Shown one piece after another: positions 7,318 through 14,314 of a stretch of 22,291 nucleotides of DNA; positions within the stretch are counted from its first letter, which is position 1; the number at the start of each line of letters is the position of its first letter. The stretch comes from JAIEPT01 sp038217425. GTDB lineage: Bacteria; Planctomycetota; Planctomycetia; Gemmatales; Gemmataceae. The DNA lies in the NCBI GenBank assembly GCA_038217425.1, contig JBBQPM010000111.1, positions 1 to 22,291 of the forward strand. The letters run 5' to 3'. The notes under the pieces are model-generated. The model had not been told where the DNA came from and ran no database searches. It saw nothing but the letters and a program-made list of their open reading frames with translations. The translations under genes and the position numbers were made by a program.

Positions 7318-7818
7318 TTACTTCTTCTCTTTCTCTTCCTTCTTCTCTTCGATCGGTTCCTTGACGGGCTGAATGAAGTGCGTGCTGCGCTTCTCGCCCG
7401 TGAGCCGGGCGGCGTGCGCCTCGGCTTCCTCTTTACGAGGATATTCGTAGGACGCGATCATCGCGTTCGAGTTGTTGAAGACGCCCCAGATCACCCGCAT
7501 GCGAATGACCTTCGGCACCCGCGCGCGACTCTTGGCCTTGGGCTTGACGACCTTTTCTTTTACCGGCTTCTTGGCCTTTTTCTTCTTCTTTTTCGGCGCA
7601 TCCTCGTCGTCGTCGTCCTCGCTGGACGCCTCTTCGTCGTCCTCGCCTTCGGCTGCGGCCTCGCCGTCTCCCTCTTCCTCCTCCTCGTCGTCGTCCTCGT
7701 CCTCGTCCTCATCTTCCTCCGCGTCGGCCTCTTCGCCTTCCGTCGTCTTGGCGCGCTCTTCCTCGTCGAAATCCGTACGCATCGCCATCCGGTTCAGCGT
7801 TCGCTTGCCCTTCGCCAT
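7318..7818 (-). CDS. Conserved-looking protein with acidic and lysine low-complexity tracts
   Basis: The 166-residue protein has four visible parts. Residues 1-15 are basic (MAKGKRTLNRM). About 17-75 is almost all Asp/Glu with Ala. About 76-100 is Lys/Pro/Ala-rich (PKKKKKKAKKP). The only globular-looking segment (about 103-152) contains IRMRVIWGVFNNSNAMIASYEYPRK in shape: a beta-rich stretch followed by a short helix (KEEAEAHAARLTG). The end is again Glu/Lys-rich. I recognise no family; I believe similar charged proteins occur in planctomycetes, but could not check. A nucleic-acid- or ribosome-associated role is possible from the charge pattern only. The start has AAGGAG nine bases upstream. 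It is divergent from ilvC and is followed by a strong terminator, so it is probably monocistronic. Confidence 0.75.
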   Translation of the reverse strand: MAKGKRTLNRMAMRTDFDEEERAKTTEGEEADAEEDEDEDEDDDEEEEEGDGEAAAEGEDDEEASSEDDDDEDAPKKKKKKAKKPVKEKVVKPKAKSRARVPKVIRMRVIWGVFNNSNAMIASYEYPRKEEAEAHAARLTGEKRSTHFIQPVKEPIEEKKEEKEKK

Positions 7819-7973
7819 GGATATGTTCTCCTTAGATCGTTGGTTTCCACTTCAGGCTATCCGCATCTCGCGGCGAAATCAAGGTGCAACTTCTGCCCCC
7901 CTGATTTCTCGAGCCGCCTTCGTATCATATAAATTCTGTTTCCAGGGCACGCATTCTTTTCAAAGGTTTGGCC
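7819..7973. promoter_or_regulatory. Divergent intergenic region between the charged-protein gene and ilvC
   Basis: These 155 bases must hold promoters for both directions. The AT-rich segment TATCATATAAAT (7924-7935) could supply a -10 element for ilvC, but no good -35 is visible. AAAGG (7962-7966) is the ilvC ribosome binding site. No attenuator peptide rich in Leu, Val or Ile codons and no T-box signature was seen. Confidence 0.3.
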
Positions 7974-9035
7974 ATGCGCAAGATCAAAGTGGGCAACATC
8001 GAAGAAACCGTCATCGAACGCTCGGACTACCCCGCCGAGAAAATTAAGGAGATCCTCAAAGACGAAACCGTCGCCATCCTCGGCTACGGCAGCCAGGGCA
8101 AAGGCCAAGCCCTCAACATGAAAGACAACGGGGTCAAAGTCATCATCGGCCTCCGCAAAGACGGCAAATCGTACGACCAGGCCCAGCAAGACGGCTGGAT
8201 CCCCGGCCAGACCCTCTTCACCATGGAAGAGGCCGCCCAGAAGGGGACCGTCATCCAGTACCTCCTCTCCGACGCCGGGCAGAAAGATTATTGGCCCAAG
8301 CTCAAGCCGCTGCTCACCAAGGGCAAAGCCCTTTACTTCTCGCACGGCTTCAGCATCGCATTCAAGGATCAGACCAACGTCGTGCCGCCGACCGACATCG
8401 ACGTCATCCTCGTCGCCCCCAAGGGTTCCGGCACCACCGTCCGTCGATTGTTCCTCGAAGGTCGCGGCATCAACTCCAGCTACGCCATCTTCCAGGACGC
8501 CACCGGCCGGGCCACGGATCGCTGCCTCGCGCTCGGCGTCGCCATCGGTTCCGGCTATCTCTTCGAAACGACGTTCCAGAAGGAAGTCTTCAGCGACCTC
8601 ACCGGCGAGCGTGGCGTGCTCATGGGCGCCATCTACGGTCTGTGGCTGGCGCAGTACGAAGTCCTTCGCGAAAAGGGCCATTCGCCGTCGGAAGCCTTCA
8701 ACGAAACCGTCGAGGAAGCGACCCAGAGCCTCTACCCGCTCATCGCCGAGAACGGCATGGACTGGATGTACGCCAACTGCTCGACGACCGCCCAGCGCGG
8801 CGCCCTGGACTGGTACAAGAAATTCCGCGACTGCTCCAAGCCCGTCTTCCAGGATCTGTATCAGCAGGTCGCGACGGGGGCCGAGACCAAGCGTGTGCTC
8901 GAGGCGAATAGCCGCAAGGATTATCGCGAGCAGCTCGACAAGGAGCTGAAGGAAATCGCCGACAGCGAGATGTGGGAAGCGGGCGTGGTGGTCCGTTCGC
9001 TGCGTCCGGAACGGGCGTCGAAGTCGAAGGGATAG
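7974..9035 (+). CDS. ilvC: Ketol-acid reductoisomerase, fungal-like subtype
   Basis: IlvC converts acetolactate or acetohydroxybutyrate to the dihydroxy acids in valine, leucine and isoleucine synthesis, using NADPH and Mg2+. Seen in 353 residues: nucleotide motif GYGSQGKGQALN (37-48), VIIGLRKDGKSY with Arg61 and Ser66 as likely NADPH phosphate contacts, catalytic His124 in SHGF, metal ligands Asp208 and Glu212 in SDLTGERG, and Glu244/Glu248 in FNETVEEATQSL. VILVAPKGSGTTVR, GRGINSSYA, HSPSEAFNETVEEATQSLYP, CSTTA.RGALDWY and KPVFQDLY match yeast Ilv5 as I remember it far better than E. coli or Bacillus IlvC. The start is ATG 7974 (AAAGG seven bases upstream); an in-frame TTG at 7968 is too close to it. 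Neither ilvB/ilvN nor leuA is adjacent. A long hairpin follows. Confidence 0.95.
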   Translation: MRKIKVGNIEETVIERSDYPAEKIKEILKDETVAILGYGSQGKGQALNMKDNGVKVIIGLRKDGKSYDQAQQDGWIPGQTLFTMEEAAQKGTVIQYLLSDAGQKDYWPKLKPLLTKGKALYFSHGFSIAFKDQTNVVPPTDIDVILVAPKGSGTTVRRLFLEGRGINSSYAIFQDATGRATDRCLALGVAIGSGYLFETTFQKEVFSDLTGERGVLMGAIYGLWLAQYEVLREKGHSPSEAFNETVEEATQSLYPLIAENGMDWMYANCSTTAQRGALDWYKKFRDCSKPVFQDLYQQVATGAETKRVLEANSRKDYREQLDKELKEIADSEMWEAGVVVRSLRPERASKSKG

Positions 9036-9045
9036 TCCGCGTTTC

Positions 9046-9086
9046 TTCGTTTAGCGCTCGCACAAAACCTGCGAGCGCTAAACGAA
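9046..9086. repeat. 17-bp perfect inverted repeat between ilvC and the glycosyltransferase
   Basis: TTCGTTTAGCGCTCGCA (9046-9062) pairs with its exact complement at 9070-9086 around a seven-base loop CAAAACC. There is no T tract, so it is not a standard intrinsic terminator, although a stem this long could still stop or protect the ilvC transcript. Its perfect symmetry also fits a dispersed REP- or MITE-like element. Confidence 0.75.
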
Positions 9087-9102
9087 ATCCGAATCGCCCG
9101 CC

Positions 9103-10374
9103 ATGAAAATCGCGTACATCACCTCGGGCGCCGCCGGCAGTTTCTGCGGAAGCTGCATCCACGACAATACCCTCGCCGCCGCCCTCATCGATCTCGGGCA
9201 CGACGCCCTCCTCATCCCCACCTATACTCCCATCCGCACCGACGAAACTGACGTCACCAGCAAACGCGTCTTCTTCGGCGGCATCAACGTCTACCTCCAA
9301 CAAAAGTCTCGACTCTTCCGGTGGACCCCCTGGTTCCTCGATCGCTTGCTCGACTTCCGCTGGCTCCTCAACGGCGTGTCGCGCTTCGCCGGCTCGCTGC
9401 GCTACGACCAGCTGGGCGCCCTCGCGCTGTCGATGCTCGAGGGCGAGCACGGCAACCAACGCAAGGAGCTCGACAAGCTCACCGCCTGGCTCGAGGCCGA
9501 CTTCCGCCCCGACGTCATTCAGTTCACCAACCTCCTGATCGGCGGCATCGCCCCGCGCCTCAAGAAGACCTTCGGCGTCCCCGTCCTGGGCATGCTCCAG
9601 GGGGACGACGTCTTTCTCGACGCTCTGCCGCCCGAGTATCGGCGCAAGGCGATCGACCTTATGCGCCGAAACGATCCGACCTTCGACGGCTACATTGTCA
9701 CCAGTGCCGCCTACGCCGACTACATGGCCGACTATTTAAAGCTCGATCGGCACAAGATGCACGTCGTCTATCCGGGGCTCAATCTCAAGTTCCACAAGAA
9801 GAACGAACGCACGAAAACGGAGCCGCCGCTCGCGGTCGGCTACTTCGCGCGCATGGCTCCGGAGAAAGGGTTTCACGTCTTTTGTCAGGCGTTTCGCCTG
9901 CTGCAGCAGATGCCGGGCGTTCCCCGATGCGTGGCGCGGGCGTCCGGGTATCTCGGCTCGGGGAATCAGGCGTACTTCGAAGCGTGCAAGAAAGACCTCG
10001 TCGACTTCGAGTATGTCGACTCGCCGGACGCCGTGAGCAAGAACCGGTTTTTGGAATCGCTCGACGTCTTCTCCGTCCCCGCGGTTTTTCACGAACCCAA
10101 GGGACTCTACGTGCTGGAAGCGTGGGCCCACAAGCTGCCGGTGGTGCAACCGCGGAGCGGCTCGTTCCCGGAATTGATCGAACGGACCGGGGGCGGTTTG
10201 CTGGTGGAGCCGGAGAATCCGGCGGCGCTCGCGCAGGCGTGGAAGCGGCTGCTCGAGGATCCCGTCGAGCGTCGCGAGCTGGGCGAAAAAGGCTACGCGG
10301 GGCTGCACGCGCAATTTCACGCGGCTGCGATGGCGCAGCAGACGCTCGACGTCTATCGCCGCTATCTGCGTTAA
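9103..10374 (+). CDS. GT4-family glycosyltransferase
   Basis: The 423-residue protein is a GT-B fold retaining glycosyltransferase. The N-terminal domain starts MKIAYITSGAAGSFCGSCIHDNTLAAAL, an opening I associate with a planctomycete GT4 group, and continues with LLIPTYTPIRTDE and FFGGINVYLQQ. The C-terminal domain has LAVGYFARMAPEKGFHVF (donor-site glycine-rich loop) and FHEPKGLYVLEAWAHKLPVV, which contains the E-x7-E motif of GT4 enzymes. The donor is probably a nucleotide sugar and the acceptor is unknown; no polysaccharide cluster surrounds it. There is no signal peptide or membrane helix, so it is probably cytoplasmic or peripheral. It sits 67 bases after ilvC across a hairpin and is probably transcribed separately. 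Its stop faces ribBA across a palindromic repeat. Confidence 0.9.
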   Translation: MKIAYITSGAAGSFCGSCIHDNTLAAALIDLGHDALLIPTYTPIRTDETDVTSKRVFFGGINVYLQQKSRLFRWTPWFLDRLLDFRWLLNGVSRFAGSLRYDQLGALALSMLEGEHGNQRKELDKLTAWLEADFRPDVIQFTNLLIGGIAPRLKKTFGVPVLGMLQGDDVFLDALPPEYRRKAIDLMRRNDPTFDGYIVTSAAYADYMADYLKLDRHKMHVVYPGLNLKFHKKNERTKTEPPLAVGYFARMAPEKGFHVFCQAFRLLQQMPGVPRCVARASGYLGSGNQAYFEACKKDLVDFEYVDSPDAVSKNRFLESLDVFSVPAVFHEPKGLYVLEAWAHKLPVVQPRSGSFPELIERTGGGLLVEPENPAALAQAWKRLLEDPVERRELGEKGYAGLHAQFHAAAMAQQTLDVYRRYLR

Positions 10375-10427
10375 TTTCCTGCCTCGGAACTTCTCCGCAA
10401 GTTGCAGAGTGGTTATTGCCGGAAATT

Positions 10428-10488
10428 CGTAGGGCAAGCGGCCTCGCCTGCTTTGGCGAGGTGAGCAAGCGAGGCCGCTTGCCCTACG
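10428..10488. repeat. Palindromic MITE/REP-like element between convergent genes
   Basis: The 20-base arm CGTAGGGCAAGCGGCCTCGC (10428-10447) is exactly complementary to 10469-10488. The 21-base centre holds GGCGAG (10456-10461), which can instead pair with CTCGCC in the left arm, and another GCAAGC echo, so the element can fold in more than one way. It fills most of the gap between the glycosyltransferase and ribBA and could terminate both transcripts. Long GC-rich arms with a conserved core suggest a dispersed element. Confidence 0.8.
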
Positions 10489-10516
10489 GCTGCGACTCAG
10501 CGGCGTTAGGTCAACT

Positions 10517-11770
10517 TCAGTCCTTCATGTCGTCCAGCAGATGCCCGAGCTTTTCCTTCTTGGTTCGCAGATAACCGAGGTTGCGGTGGTTGGGCTCCGT
10601 CATGATCGGCACGCGTTCGACGATCTTGAGGCCGTAGCCGTCCAGGCCGACGATCTTGCGCGGGTTGTTCGTCAGCAGCTTGATCGAGCGGATGCCGAGA
10701 TCGTGCAGGATCTGGGCGCCGATGCCGTATTGACGCAGGTCCGGCGCGAAGCCCAGGAGTTGATTCGCCTCGACGGTGTCGACGCCGGTCTCCTGCTGCA
10801 GCTTGTAAGCCTGAAGCTTGGGGAGTAGGCCGATGCCTCGGCCCTCCTGCCGCATGTAGAGGACGCAGCCCTTGCCGGCGGCCGCCACCTGCGACATCGC
10901 GGAGTGAAGCTGCGAACCGCAGTCGCACAGCATGCTTTCGAAGATGTCGCCGGTGAGGCACTGACTGTGGATGCGGACGAGTACGGGTTCGTCCTGCACC
11001 GGGATTTGGCCATCGATCTCGGTGCCGACGCCCCCCATGCACAGGGCCAAGTGCGGCTCGGGATCGACCATCGACGAATAGGGGAAAAGCGTAAACTCAC
11101 CGAACTTGGTCGGCAGCGTGAGCGTCAGCTCCCGACGAATGAGGCGTTCCCGGCGCCGGCGATACTTGATGAGATCTTCGATGGTGCACATCTTGAGGCC
11201 GTGCGTCGCGCAGAACGTCCGCAAGTCGGGCAGGCGGGCCATATGGCCGTCCGTGCGGACGATCTCGCAAATGACCGCGGCTTCTTTATAGCCGGCGAGA
11301 CGGGCGAGATCGACGCTCCCCTCGGTGTGCCCGGCGCGGACGAGAACGCCGCCGGGTTGCGCCTGGAGCCCGGGGACGTGGCCCTTGCCGCGAATGAGAT
11401 CGCCGGGGCCGGAGCGGTCGTCGATGGCGACGGCGACGGTGCGGGCGCGGTCGAAGGCGCTTGTCCCTGTGGTGATGCCGGCACGGGCGTCGATCGACGG
11501 CGTGAAGGGCGTGAGCTGCGAATCGAGGGTATTGGCGGCGACCGGTTCCAGGTTGAGCCGTTCGCAGATCGCCTTGGACATCGCCAGACAGACGATGCCG
11601 CAGCCGTTGCGCATCATGAAGTTGATCGACTCGGGCGTCGCGATGTCGGCGGGGATGATGATATCCCCTTCGTTCTCGCGGTTGGCGTCGTCGACGAGCA
11701 CAATCATTTTGCCCGCCTTGAGATCGGCAAGGGCGTCTTCGATACTGACAAAATCGGGTTCGTCGGCCAT
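10517..11770 (-). CDS. ribBA: Bifunctional 3,4-dihydroxy-2-butanone-4-phosphate synthase / GTP cyclohydrolase II
   Basis: RibBA supplies both precursors of riboflavin: RibB makes the four-carbon unit from ribulose 5-phosphate and RibA opens GTP. The RibB half (about 1-205) has RENEGD (31-36), TTGTSAFDRA and GGVLVRAGHTEGSVDLARLAG in shape. The RibA half (about 210-410) has the zinc ligands Cys271, Cys282 and Cys284 in HSQC...LCDCGSQLHSA, then RQEGRGIGL (307-315) and TNNPRK (367-372). The 417-residue length fits a complete fusion. One oddity: where RibB normally reads GHVFPLRA, this protein has GHVPGLQA (130-137). The start has GGAG six bases upstream. It is a lone gene, convergent with the glycosyltransferase and divergent from the next operon. 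No FMN riboswitch was recognised in the 149-base upstream gap. Confidence 0.95.
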   Translation of the reverse strand: MADEPDFVSIEDALADLKAGKMIVLVDDANRENEGDIIIPADIATPESINFMMRNGCGIVCLAMSKAICERLNLEPVAANTLDSQLTPFTPSIDARAGITTGTSAFDRARTVAVAIDDRSGPGDLIRGKGHVPGLQAQPGGVLVRAGHTEGSVDLARLAGYKEAAVICEIVRTDGHMARLPDLRTFCATHGLKMCTIEDLIKYRRRRERLIRRELTLTLPTKFGEFTLFPYSSMVDPEPHLALCMGGVGTEIDGQIPVQDEPVLVRIHSQCLTGDIFESMLCDCGSQLHSAMSQVAAAGKGCVLYMRQEGRGIGLLPKLQAYKLQQETGVDTVEANQLLGFAPDLRQYGIGAQILHDLGIRSIKLLTNNPRKIVGLDGYGLKIVERVPIMTEPNHRNLGYLRTKKEKLGHLLDDMKD

Positions 11771-11866
11771 GAATCACTCCGGGGGTTGATGCCGATATTC
11801 TATGCGGAGGGCTCAGGGACTTCCCGCTCGTCCCCGGTCGCCGCACTTATTTCATTCATATTTCGC

Positions 11867-11895
11867 TTGAATCGCCCGGTCCGGTCGGTTAGAAT
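11867..11895 (+). promoter_or_regulatory. Sigma70-like promoter for the three-gene operon
   Basis: TTGAAT (11867-11872) and TAGAAT (11890-11895) are separated by 17 bases, each one or two bases from consensus, in a locally AT-rich patch of a GC-rich region. The predicted start would fall near 11902, giving a short leader before the ribosome binding site GGAGG (11911-11915) and the ATG at 11920. Confidence 0.6.
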
Positions 11896-11919
11896 TTCGG
11901 AATCGTCCAGGGAGGCCGC

Positions 11920-12312
11920 ATGCAACGCTGCAGCGTATTTACCGAGGGATTGAAAGAGGCCGACCGCTTCAAGTGGATCGAAAGCCAGCGGGCTGGTTAC
12001 GATCTCGGCGAAGACGCGATCCGCTGCTGGGTGAAGCAACACTGGTACGGTTACCTCCGGGCGAAGTGGGTCGAGCATCTCCTGGGTATTACGTTCTGGA
12101 TCGAAGTCGACCGCGGCGATTTCGGCCTTTTGCATCGCGAGTTTCTCGAACATCCGCTGCTCATCGACCGCATTCTCGACCGCCTGCGCTGCGGCTATGA
12201 AAATCTCGATCTCGTCCTCTGGGCTCAAGAGTTCCACGTCAATCTCAGCCACCTTTTCCACATTCTCACCATTCTCGACATTAACAGCCGACGCATCCAC
12301 TTCGAGTTGTAA
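11920..12312 (+). CDS. Small aromatic-rich protein of unknown function
   Basis: The protein has 130 residues. I do not recognise the family. It is rich in Trp, Phe, His and Leu, with DAIRCWVKQHWYGYLRAKW near 32-50, then HLLGITFWIEVDRGDFGLL, RLRCGYENLDLVLWAQEF and a C-terminal LSHLFHILTILDINSRRI. There is no signal peptide or convincing membrane helix; the pattern looks like a soluble mostly helical fold. The start has GGAGG four bases upstream and a good promoter ahead. It is the first gene of an operon: the isochorismatase-family gene begins three bases after its stop. The tight spacing suggests a shared process but does not identify it. Confidence 0.8.
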   Translation: MQRCSVFTEGLKEADRFKWIESQRAGYDLGEDAIRCWVKQHWYGYLRAKWVEHLLGITFWIEVDRGDFGLLHREFLEHPLLIDRILDRLRCGYENLDLVLWAQEFHVNLSHLFHILTILDINSRRIHFEL

Positions 12313-12315
12313 TTC

Positions 12316-12888
12316 ATGACGCATTCCACCGTGATGGCCGCTTCCGAGACCGCTTTGCTGGTGATCGACGTTCAAGAAAAGCTCCTCCCCAAGATCCAAC
12401 ACGCCGATCGGGTCGTGGCCAACACCGCCTTTTTACTCGACGCCGCACGCATTTTGGACGTCGCGATTCTCGCCACCGAACAATATCCCAAGGGACTGGG
12501 GCCGACCGTCGCGCCGCTGCGAGAAAAGCTGCCGCAACCGATCCCCGAGAAGACCGCGTTTAGCAGCTGCGGCGTTCCGAATCTCATCGAGAATCTGCAT
12601 CGGGACGGCAAGTTTCGCGTGGTGCTTGCCGGAATCGAGACGCACGTCTGTGTATTGCACACGGCCCTGGATCTGCTGGCGCACGACTTCTGGGTCTACC
12701 TGCCGGTCGACGCGCTCGGCAGCCGATATGCGATCGATCACGAGATGGCCTTGCGTCGCCTGGAGTCGGCGGGCGCGGTGCTGACGACGTGCGAGACGAC
12801 GATCTTCGAATGGATGCGCGACGCCAAGCATCCGCGTTTCAAGGAAGTCAGCAAGCTCATTCAGGAACGCATGAAGAACGAACCATGA
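12316..12888 (+). CDS. Isochorismatase-family cysteine hydrolase
   Basis: The 190-residue protein has the family catalytic triad: Asp18 in VIDVQEK, Lys79 in PEKTAFSS and Cys112 in GIETHVCVLHTA. Enzymes of this fold include nicotinamidases, isochorismatases and N-carbamoylsarcosine amidases. The metal-site residues typical of nicotinamidase (D-x-H-x-x-H) are not evident, so the short YcaC/isochorismatase-like subgroup is more likely and the substrate is unknown. Three bases separate it from the preceding gene, and its TGA overlaps the next ATG (ATGA, 12885-12888), so all three genes are probably cotranscribed and the last two translationally coupled. A later Met at 12334 would also leave the whole domain intact. 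Confidence 0.88.
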   Translation: MTHSTVMAASETALLVIDVQEKLLPKIQHADRVVANTAFLLDAARILDVAILATEQYPKGLGPTVAPLREKLPQPIPEKTAFSSCGVPNLIENLHRDGKFRVVLAGIETHVCVLHTALDLLAHDFWVYLPVDALGSRYAIDHEMALRRLESAGAVLTTCETTIFEWMRDAKHPRFKEVSKLIQERMKNEP

Positions 12889-14300
12889 ACCGCCGCGAAC
12901 TTCTCTCGTGGGTACCCAACGGCCTGGCCGGCGCCGCCGTCGCACATCTGCTGAATCGGGAGACGCGGGCGTCGGTCCCCGGCGAGGCGAGCGACCCGCC
13001 GCCGCACCATGTCGCCCGGGCGAAACGCGTCATCCATCTGACCATGGTCGGCGCCGTCAGCCAGGTCGATTCCTTCGATTACAAACCCGCTCTCCGGCGC
13101 TACCACGGCCAATCGCTGCAAGGCGGCGAACGCCCCGACGTCTTTTTCGGCCAGGTCGGCTTGCTGCGGCAGAGCGATTGGGCGTTCCGCCGACGCGGGC
13201 AGAGCGGGTTGTGGATGTCGGACCTGTTCCCGCATCTGGCCCAGGTCGCCGACGAACTCACCGTCATCAACTCGATGACGGCCGACACCGCCAATCACAC
13301 GCCGGGCAAGTTTCAAGAGAACACCGGATTCCGCCTCAACGGCTTCCCGACGATGGGGAGTTGGCTTTCGTACGGCATGGGCGCCGAGGCCGACAATCTC
13401 CCCGCCTTTGTCGTGCTCCCCGATGCGCGCGGCCAACCCCCCGGCGGCCCGGTCAACTGGTCCAACGGCTTCCTCCCCGCACGGCATCAAGGCGTGGCCC
13501 TGCGCAGCCAGGGTGCGCCGCTCGACGACCTGATGCCGGCGCGTCCGCTCCCCGCCGGCGCCGACGATGCGACTCGTTCGCTGTTGGCTGAACTCAATCG
13601 CCAGCATCAAGAACGCCGAGCCGGCGAGGACGCGCTGCAAGCGCGCATCCGCAGTTACGAACTCGCGGCCCGCATGCAACTCTCCGTCCCCGAAGTCGCC
13701 GACCTGGGCCGCGAGACGCTCGCCACGCAGCGGTCGTACGGCCTCGAACGCCCCGAGACCGCGGATTTCGGCCGGGCTTGTTTACTGGGCCGGCGCCTGC
13801 TCGAGCGCGGCGTCCGTTTCGTGCAGATCTATTCCGGCGGTTCCTTCGGCGGCCCGCGCATCAACTGGGACGCCCACGAAAACGTCAAGCAGCTTCATGG
13901 TCAAGAGGCCCTGCGCGTCGATCAGCCGACCGCGGCGCTGTTGCGCGACTTGAAGCAGCGCGGCATGTTGGACGATACGTTGGTGCTCTTCACGACAGAG
14001 TTCGGCCGCACGCCGTTCACGCAGTCGGCGGGCAACGTCCTCGGCACCGGCCGCGACCACAACCAGCACGGCTTCTCCGTCTGGATGGCCGGCGCGGGTT
14101 TGAAGCACGGCATCGCCTTTGGATCCACGGACGAGATCGGCTACCGGGCGGAGGAGAACCCCGTCACCTGGCCCGATTTCCACGCGACGATCTTGTACCT
14201 GCTCGGCATCGACCACGAACGGCTCACGTTCTATCACAACGGCATCCGCCGACGGCTGACGAACGTGCATGGGCATGTGGTACGGGAGTTGCTGTTGTAG
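12885..14300 (+). CDS. DUF1501 family protein (alkaline-phosphatase-superfamily-like, exported)
   Basis: The 471-residue protein starts MNRRELLSWVPNGLAGAAVAHLL, which resembles a twin-arginine export signal, although the RR context is shorter than consensus. DUF1501 hallmarks follow: IHLTMVGAVSQVDSFDYKP, NHTPGKFQENTGF, FGGPRINWDAHENVK, LVLFTTEFGRTPF and GRDHNQHGFSVWMAGAGLKHG. The family belongs to the sulfatase/alkaline phosphatase superfamily and is greatly expanded in planctomycetes; its substrates are mostly unknown. It normally sits beside a DUF1549/DUF1553 cytochrome-type gene; here the partner is absent and the gene is coupled to an isochorismatase-family gene. I chose ATG 12885 because homology and the signal start there; the frame stays open further upstream to 12789, but that part overlaps the preceding gene. 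The stop is 14 bases from the converging Uma2 gene. Confidence 0.9.
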   Translation: MNRRELLSWVPNGLAGAAVAHLLNRETRASVPGEASDPPPHHVARAKRVIHLTMVGAVSQVDSFDYKPALRRYHGQSLQGGERPDVFFGQVGLLRQSDWAFRRRGQSGLWMSDLFPHLAQVADELTVINSMTADTANHTPGKFQENTGFRLNGFPTMGSWLSYGMGAEADNLPAFVVLPDARGQPPGGPVNWSNGFLPARHQGVALRSQGAPLDDLMPARPLPAGADDATRSLLAELNRQHQERRAGEDALQARIRSYELAARMQLSVPEVADLGRETLATQRSYGLERPETADFGRACLLGRRLLERGVRFVQIYSGGSFGGPRINWDAHENVKQLHGQEALRVDQPTAALLRDLKQRGMLDDTLVLFTTEFGRTPFTQSAGNVLGTGRDHNQHGFSVWMAGAGLKHGIAFGSTDEIGYRAEENPVTWPDFHATILYLLGIDHERLTFYHNGIRRRLTNVHGHVVRELLL

Positions 14301-14314
14301 ATTTTTCGAGGAGC

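Noticed and set aside
12789..12884. N-terminal extension of the DUF1501 protein
   Set aside because: It overlaps the isochorismatase-family gene by 100 bases and would bury the export signal at residue 33.
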